Of a stretch of DNA of 64,000 nt, positions 59,201-64,000 are shown in pieces. Location of the stretch: assembly GCF_963678635.1 (NCBI RefSeq), contig NC_087065.1:57376754-57440753 (forward strand), written 5' to 3'. How positions within the stretch are numbered: position 1 is the stretch's first letter; the number at the start of each line of letters is the position of its first letter. A program made the position numbers and the translations under genes. The DNA is from Symsagittifera roscoffensis. Its lineage: Eukaryota > Xenacoelomorpha > Acoela > Convolutidae. The notes under the pieces were generated by a model. The model saw only the letters and a list, made by a program, of their open reading frames with translations. It searched no databases and was not told the DNA's origin.

Positions 59201-59956
59201 TCATGGCGTCAAGAGCTCCATCGGGGACTGCCCACGAGGAATACTCCTTGCAGGTATCACTTTCTCCACAGCCGTTGTCAACGCCATCCGTTCCGATCGC
59301 TCTTTGTAGTCCTGCCTCAAGCGCTCAATTTCTTGACCCTGCTTCTTGTTGCATTCTTCGAACAATTTCTTCCATATGTCCCGATCTTCTTCCGTACTGA
59401 GCATGGTTTTGGTCATCTCGTCCAGCTCCCTTTTCATCCTTTCCAGTTCATCCTTCATCCCATCCAGATCTTGCATGGTTTGGTTCGTCTGAACCTTCTG
59501 TTCTACTTTCGCCCTCTTTGGTGGCACAGCTGCTCTCAGTGGTGAACCAGACGAGGCAGCCTCGCTGTTCATCTCCTGATGCATTCTCGTCAGCCCAGGT
59601 TTGGGCTTGGAGGGCATAGGCGTTTCACCTGGTTGGTAAGTCCTAGAACTTCCCAATCCAGGCTCATTCGCCAAGTCACTCCCTGAGAGAGCCCCGTTTC
59701 TCCACCTCATCACTCTCATGTTCGGGCGGTCTAGTACTCCCCTCTCTCCATATACTGCCATCAACAGGACTTCCATGGGGCGGTCCCCACGATTGTCATG
59801 CCCCAAGATGTTGATCAGGGCTGTCAGCAGCATGACTACCTCTGGGTCCTCCAGAGCAAAGTCTCGATCAATTAGCCGACGATAGATCGCACCTATCATC
59901 GGTCCTACATATGCCTCTGCCAGGCCCATCAATTCATCCAAGTTGAAATTATCCAT
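59201..59956 (-). CDS. ORF-X N-terminal piece, element A: globular domain plus coiled coil (251 aa)
   Basis: ATG at 59956 (MDNFNLDELMGLAEAYV). Residues 1-110 form a domain matched in the array and in B (WRNGALSGSDLANEPGLG against WNVDAGVREFDLGRNPGL). A basic nuclear-localisation-like PPKRAKVE lies at 145-152, and a strong coiled coil at about 160-225 (MKDELERMKRELDEMTK, EIERLRQDYKERSERM). TGA 59203-59201 is in frame with the next piece, so this may be either a separate short protein or the start of a polyprotein with a nonsense change. Coiled coil plus helical N-terminus would suit a self-assembling structural protein, which is inference. Confidence 0.6.
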   Translation of the reverse strand: MDNFNLDELMGLAEAYVGPMIGAIYRRLIDRDFALEDPEVVMLLTALINILGHDNRGDRPMEVLLMAVYGERGVLDRPNMRVMRWRNGALSGSDLANEPGLGSSRTYQPGETPMPSKPKPGLTRMHQEMNSEAASSGSPLRAAVPPKRAKVEQKVQTNQTMQDLDGMKDELERMKRELDEMTKTMLSTEEDRDIWKKLFEECNKKQGQEIERLRQDYKERSERMALTTAVEKVIPARSIPRGQSPMELLTP

Positions 59957-60346
59957 TCATTCTTCAAGTTCGATCCGGTTTGATTCAAAGGTTTGACTCA
60001 AGTGAGTAATTAAATGATCAATCAGGATCTAGAAAAAAGGTTCACAAATATCACACTTGTCAGTTTCGCCTTAACTTCTCGTTAAAATTCATTTAAAAAC
60101 AGTCAGATAAAAAAATTCTGTTCCTAAAATTTATTAAAATCAAACGGTCTCTAAAATTTTGGAATTCGACCTAAGATTGGACAGTCCAAACTTTGGATCT
60201 ATTCCTGAGATCGTCATTCAGTTGTTCATGGTCACTAACCCCTTCTTACCCACGATCTTAATAACATAACACATAAGGTAACATAACACACATATCACAA
60301 ATTACATACAACTTAGTCTTTAGCCTAACACCCTCTCGCACGTCAC
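59957..60346 (-). promoter_or_regulatory. Macro-to-ORF-X spacer of element A
   Basis: 390 nt without coding sequence between the macro stop and the ORF-X ATG. Nucleotides do not align with the B/array spacer, but the layout is the same: an acceptor-like TTTTTCTAG|A lies about 80-90 nt before the ATG, and a single CACTTGAGTC lies close to it. Could be a leader or part of an LTR. Confidence 0.4.
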
Positions 60347-60969
60347 TCAGCCTATACTTAAGTAATATTTCTTATGTAAATATACTTGTATATTAGTATC
60401 AGAGAAAATCACGTGTACAAGCGCGTACAATTCCCGAGGATGTAGTCGTCCTCTGTTTGGGTCGTACACTGGAAGCGAAAGCTCCTTCACGTCCATTTCC
60501 ACGAGGAAGTCCCTCAACCTCGTCAAGGACAAGACTAGGTTCTCTGGGTCCACAAGCTGCTTTTCCGTCGCCCTCGTTACCAAGAAGCATAGGTATTTTC
60601 CCGGTATCTGTGACGGCGCCGGAGGTAAGGCCGCTACGCCCCCTACTCCTGGTCGTTGCTTCCAAAGGAACTCTATGTTTTTGTATTCTCTCTTAAAATC
60701 TGCCGCTAACGCTGTCCTAAAACTCATGTCTGCTGTGATTGCTATCGCACATGTTCTATTTGTGAGTATGAAATCACTGTCTGTTAGTACTATGTTACTT
60801 GAATTTTCATTTGGTAAGTTAAAATATGACTCAACTACCCTCCCTATGTCAGGTTTCTTAAATTCTTCGCCTGTTTCTGCTTCTAAGTCTCCTGTCTCTC
60901 TTGCTATTTTTAATTTTTTATTATCAAGTTTTCAGTGTGGGTAAGTCCTACCCCCACTCCCCGGACAAA
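60347..60969 (-). pseudogene. Macro (TARG1/OARD1-like) domain at the C-terminus of Pol, element A
   Basis: The frame from the GVGVGLTHTEN block shifts by -1 at 60913-60919 and then stays open to TGA 60349-60347. Visible elements: IVLTDSDFILTNRT (first strand), CAIAITADMSFRTALAADF and KREYKNIEFLW (helix, as in 'GAGIA..FKKKF' of TARG1), KYLCFLVTRATEKQ, LVLSLTRLRDFLVEM, KELSLPVYDPNRGRL, LYALVHVIFSDTN and IQVYLHKKYYLSI. Order and spacing fit a macro domain, which binds or hydrolyses ADP-ribose adducts. The lysine and the aspartate of the TARG1 reaction align with Pro and Gly, and the GxGxD loop is replaced, so catalysis of that type is unlikely; binding remains possible. It is preserved in elements A, B and the array. 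Confidence 0.7.
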
Positions 60970-61854
60970 AATATACATCGACGTCCCCGTCAATCGCATA
61001 CCGGGTATCAAGTCGAGGTTAGAAGCTGGAATGAGTAGTTGTCCTTCCTGGGCAGCCCAGGAAGGATCATCTCGTTCGGTCTTGATGTATTTCATGCTTT
61101 CACGATCTACGTCTTGAATCCTGACGCTGGTCTCCTCTGGGTCCGACATCATTTCGTTCAGCCATTCTAAGACACGCAGGTTCGTCAAGTCTTGTTCATA
61201 TGACTGCTGTTGCTCGTCGTCGAATTCTACCTCGGGTTTCGACCGGTCGTCGACACACTCATCGTCGCGATCATCGACAATGTCAATGTCTTGTGACACA
61301 GTTATTTCTTCTAGCCCCACTACTTCTTCTACTATCTTCTTCAGATCTATCCTATCCACTACAAAGTCGTCACCGTAAGGATCGTATTTCTTTCTGGGTC
61401 TTGTCCCGTCCTTCTGACGAGTCTGTATCGTGAACGGAAGATCCGGTTCCAAGTTCTTGGGAACCTCTATCTGTTCGGGATCCTGCCAATCCTCCTCTGC
61501 GTAGGGTAAGGTTTCATCGTCCGCTTCGATCACCTCGTTTGGATCCAGGTCCAGCGGTGTATCCGTTCCTTCCTCCACGACTTCAATTCCATCGTTCTTC
61601 TCCCTGGTGCCCTTCTCGTTGACCTCACAAGCAGGATCCATCATTAGATAATCCCCTTCTTCCATGTCTGCAGGTATACACCAGTCTTCTGTCGATGGAT
61701 TATGTGGCTTAATGTTTTCGTAATGAGCGGCTCGGCCAGTACTCAGTCTGTAAAAGCGTCCCTCCTGAATCACTTCCGTAATCATGAAGGGTCCCCTCCA
61801 CTTTTTAGGAGCTTTTTTGTTCCTTTCGGTGGTATAACGTTCTGAAATACCCAT
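60910..61854 (-). CDS. Integrase C-terminal GPF/Y module, acidic region and start of macro domain, element A (Pol fragment)
   Basis: A 314-codon open piece. It begins with KKWRGPFMITEVIQEGRFYR and GRAAHYENIKPHNPS, the GPF/Y SH3-like module of Ty3/gypsy integrase. A long acidic, disordered-looking region follows (EEDWQDPEQIEVPKNLEPDL, DIDIVDDRDDE), then RGVGVGLTHTEN at the macro boundary. The TAA at 60912-60910 immediately follows A_AAA_AAT, so the macro domain needs a -1 shift. The acidic linker shows that the macro domain is joined to Pol and is not a separate gene. Confidence 0.75.
   Translation of the reverse strand: MGISERYTTERNKKAPKKWRGPFMITEVIQEGRFYRLSTGRAAHYENIKPHNPSTEDWCIPADMEEGDYLMMDPACEVNEKGTREKNDGIEVVEEGTDTPLDLDPNEVIEADDETLPYAEEDWQDPEQIEVPKNLEPDLPFTIQTRQKDGTRPRKKYDPYGDDFVVDRIDLKKIVEEVVGLEEITVSQDIDIVDDRDDECVDDRSKPEVEFDDEQQQSYEQDLTNLRVLEWLNEMMSDPEETSVRIQDVDRESMKYIKTERDDPSWAAQEGQLLIPASNLDLIPGMRLTGTSMYIFVRGVGVGLTHTENLIIKN
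60913..60919 (-). promoter_or_regulatory. Candidate -1 frameshift heptamer A_AAA_AAT
   Basis: In the zero frame the codons read ATA AAA AAT TAA; a -1 shift gives AAA AAA TTA and continues into the macro domain with no stop until its end. Element B and the array read AAG at this place without a shift, so this may instead be a one-base loss in an A run. No stable downstream structure was assessed. Confidence 0.3.
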
Positions 61855-62815
61855 ACGTAGTCTCCCACCGAGTAAGCTTTTGCACCAGCTGCTTTCTTGT
61901 CGAACTTTTTCCTCTGCCTTGCCTGTGCTTGCTGAGTATTTCGTCTACACAGATCGTTCAACTCCTGTTGACGTCTGATCACATCCCTCACGTAGACCTG
62001 TGGAGACGTTTTCTTTCCCTCATACTCTGGGTAGAAAAAGGTTAAGGGTAAAGATTTCTCGTGTCCAGTTAGCATCATGTGTGGACTAACTCCAGTGGTG
62101 GAGTGTTGCGTGCTGTTGTAGGCTCCCATCACCTGTGGAAGGTATCTGTCCCAATCGGTCATGTACCTGGAACAATATACTCTCAGCATCGACACTAACG
62201 TCCTATTCGTCTGGGGGTGGTATGTCGTGGAGTGAGCCTGAGCAACCTGTGAGCGTCTCATAAGCTCTTTCGTAAGCTCTCCTACGAAAGCTGTTCCATT
62301 ATCCGATTGAAACGTCATCGGACAACCATGTCTCGCTATCCACGTATTGATCAGGTGGTCGCATGTCCCTTCCGCCGAGGCAGTTATGCAGGGCACGCCT
62401 CTGCATACTTCGTAAAGTGATCTATCATGACGAACACCTGATTATAACCACTGTCTGTCATGCATATCTTTTGGTGATCTATCTGCACCACCTCGTTGAA
62501 TTCAGACGACTCGATCGATTGTAAGGGATATCGCAACTTCCTTGGATCCTTGACCTGTTGGCATGACAGTCATGCTGTTACCCACTTCTCGCATGCCTTT
62601 TTCATTCCAGGCCACTCAAAGCGCTTCAAGATTCTCTGATATACTTTATCGATCCCCTGATGGCCCATCTGATCATGCGACCTGAATAATAGTTCTGTCT
62701 GATAGAGTTGCGGCAACACTATCGCGTTATACTTGTATAGGACTCTGTCTTCTTCTCTTCTTTTGCAAGCCACAATCCCGTCCTTGTTCAAATATAACCT
62801 CCCTTCCTTCTGCAT
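61782..62815 (-). pseudogene. Integrase zinc-binding and catalytic core, element A (inactivated)
   Basis: The zinc-binding domain has RSHDQMGHQGIDKVYQ and FEWPGMKKACEKWVTA, then TGA at 62572-62570 in place of the first Cys of C-x-x-C (LSCQQVKDP follows in frame). The core has QIDHQKICMTDSG with the first Asp, then ARHGCPMTFQSDNGTAF with the second. At HPQTN (near 62207) several residues that include the catalytic Glu are missing and the text resumes at RTLVSML. A one-base loss near 61810 breaks the frame before the GPF/Y module. Three independent lesions make this copy inactive. Confidence 0.85.
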
Positions 62816-62848
62816 GAAGTACTGTCGCAGGATACGATAACTATCTTC

Positions 62849-63979
62849 CTAGAGGTCCCCTTTATCCGGAGAACCATTCTCGATCCACCTTTTCAGGTTG
62901 CTTGTCATGCGATCATTTCTCTGCGCCCTGAGAAGATCCGAGAGTCTGTATCTCGCCTTCATGTACGTCTTCATGACCCTCGTCTGACTATTCAGCTCAT
63001 TGGGCTGGTATGTGTCTTCTTCCATCTTAACGCACAAAATCTTCGCCAGCGGCTGGGTTTCTTGCTTGAACGGCTAAAGATCAGTCCTGACTACCTCTTC
63101 CTGTGGCAACAAACTTATCGAACGTTTCGATACCGCTATTGTCTCCAAATCATCCGCTGCGTTGTCAAAGACTCTTTCGCTTGGTATAAGGTAGCGAGCA
63201 CTGTCAGAATCCTGGTACACCTCTCTGTCCAGATCCCTTGCACGAGTTTCCACTAGTAGTGTGTGGATCGCTAGTTCGGACAGTTCTGATCCCGAGCTCT
63301 AGTTCCTGTCTGAACAGGTTTCAATTCCTGAGTTTTGGGAATTGTCATCTGTTGAAGAGTTTGTGATGGAGCCTGCACGCTCCTCCAGATCATGTCTGTG
63401 CCTTCTTCGCATCCATCTGAACTCCCCGGACAAAACCTTGTTCTCCAGGTCCTGTTTCTCATCAGGAATTTTTTCATCTATCTCAGACTCCCCGGACAAA
63501 CTTTCTTGTCCCGGGTGTTGATCTTGTGCTCGCTGGCTGTTCTCATTGTTCATCTCCCCGGACAAACAGTCTCGCAGCAGGTTTTGTTTTACCTTCTCAC
63601 CTTCTTTATCCTGGTCCACAAAGGTGACAGTTTTCCTTCGCGTACTGCTTCCCTGTTCTTTCCGTCCGTAAGAAGTACTGGCTGAAACCTCGTGTGGTAT
63701 TGAGGATACTAGTTACTGAACTATTGTCCTACAATCACTCTCGTTCTCTTCGTGTTGTCGTCTGAACGGCATGATCTTCACCTTCTCGCTGACTGTTAGC
63801 GATGCCACTGCTGCTGTCCACTCGGGGTCATCTCTGGTCACTTCTCTTTCTAACAATCCACCCAGCATCCGCATCACTTGCGGTGTAACCTGCACCGTTT
63901 TATCCAATAATAAGAGGCTGTTTATGTTCATGCGAGAGAGTTCTTGCTGGACCAGATTCGAGCGCAGCAACAGATCCAA
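62849..63979 (-). pseudogene. Pol linker between RNase H and integrase, element A
   Basis: Broken pieces at 63979-63713, 63619-63299 and 63037-62849. They match the corresponding linker of element B (MKARYRLSDLLRAQRNDRM against VKARHRLSDLILAQKNDKM). The middle piece has three LSGE motifs (CLSGEM, SLSGES, VLSGEF) exactly 66 bp apart (63422, 63488, 63554). It is acidic and probably unstructured. Confidence 0.65.
63422..63566 (-). repeat. Three copies of a 13-mer at 66-bp spacing in the Pol linker
   Basis: CTCCCCGGACAAA (- strand TTTGTCCGGGGAG) occurs at 63422-63434, 63488-63500 and 63554-63566. The same 13-mer is at 60957-60969 at the macro boundary and at 49959-49971 in element B. Confidence 0.85.
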
Positions 63980-64000
63980 GGGGACCGGGTCCTCTTTGGA

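Larger units (their letters stand above)
52721..59956 (-). pseudogene. ORF-X of element A: polyprotein of about 2,400 codons, the best preserved copy
   Basis: Pieces in order: N-terminal/coiled-coil (59956-59201), SGNH hydrolase (59197-58226), linker (58233-57376), second SGNH-like domain (57379-56888), then 56943-56317, 56298-55015, 54993-54694, 54763-54254, 54269-54057 and 54100-52655. Interruptions are few and small: in-frame TGA 59203-59201, frameshift near 58262, ATGA overlap at 57379, frameshift near 56940, in-frame TAA 56319-56317, in-frame TAG at 55017-55015, and frameshifts near 54760, 54260 and 54090. At each, element B or the array usually reads through, which supports one ancestral frame. 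The last 60 codons before 52721 match ORF-X of B (RDLNIIYNVMI) before switching to protease. The protein may be Gag-like or an extra virion/host-interaction protein. Confidence 0.7.
52721..64000 (-). mobile_element. Element A: Ty3/gypsy-like retroelement (Pol 3' part, macro domain, ORF-X)
   Basis: On the - strand from the window edge: linker, integrase, GPF/Y module, macro domain, 390-nt spacer, ORF-X. It is a different subfamily from element B and the array, since proteins align but spacer nucleotides do not. ORF-X is cut at about 52721, where element B protease begins. The 5' part of Pol lies outside the window. Confidence 0.75.

Noticed and set aside
60399-60665. 88-codon frame overlapping the macro domain on the same strand
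   Set aside because: An out-of-phase shadow of the macro core with glycine and arginine bias.
1-64000. CRISPR arrays, rRNA or tRNA genes, bacterial-type promoters or riboswitches
   Set aside because: No repeat-spacer pattern, cloverleaf with A/B boxes or rRNA core sequence was recognised by eye, and the context is eukaryotic.

Overview
The window looks like eukaryotic repeat-rich DNA, most probably from a nematode of the Caenorhabditis type. The reasons are AT-rich non-coding DNA, short introns with TTTTCAG/TTCCAG-type acceptors (49 nt in the first gene), a Maverick/Polinton of the nematode kind, and Ty3/gypsy-like Pol segments whose protease, RNase H and integrase motifs resemble nematode elements. 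The species call is inference. No ordinary host gene, rRNA, tRNA or CRISPR array was found. Nearly all supportable coding sequence belongs to mobile elements, and most of it is broken by stops and single-base frameshifts.

Region 1 (1919-12935) is a Maverick/Polinton remnant. It has a double-jelly-roll major capsid protein gene crossed by a 200-N assembly gap, an adenovirus-like cysteine protease 13 nt downstream, three unrecognised genes, and a protein-primed-type DNA polymerase B gene with C2H2 fingers and an HNH-like finger. The polymerase is dead (in-frame TAA, at least two frameshifts, altered exonuclease motif I), while the visible capsid and protease frames are open. The integrase and packaging ATPase expected in a full Maverick are not in the window.

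Region 2 (12936-19360) has no supportable gene. It holds diverged tandem repeats, a foldback of about 158 bp, and AT-rich repeats that recur later.

Region 3 (17480-36331, + strand) is a decayed array of three units. Each has AT-rich repeats, a broken macro-domain reading frame, a spacer of about 500 bp, and the start of a long polyprotein gene called ORF-X here. The three units share the same inactivating mutations, so the array was amplified after the parent unit had died. The third unit runs on through most of ORF-X.

Region 4 (35707-37521) is a 625-bp inverted repeat where the + array and a - strand element meet tail to tail.

Region 5 (38287-64000, - strand) holds two related Ty3/gypsy-like elements. 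Element A (64000 down to about 52721) has the end of Pol (linker, integrase, GPF/Y module, macro domain), a 390-nt spacer and ORF-X. Element B (about 52720 down to 38287) has protease, reverse transcriptase, RNase H, integrase, macro domain, spacer and ORF-X.

The most interesting system is this retroelement family. Its Pol ends in a macro-like domain that resembles TARG1/OARD1 but lacks the expected catalytic residues. Every copy is followed, after a spacer, by a polyprotein of more than 2,000 codons. That polyprotein carries an SGNH/GDSL hydrolase domain with its active-site residues present, a possible second SGNH-like fold, a heptad-repeat coiled coil, and several domains I do not recognise. 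Whether ORF-X is a Gag or an extra ORF in the env position is not settled. The junctions here favour a position downstream of Pol, but an LTR that overlaps the macro frame is a live alternative.
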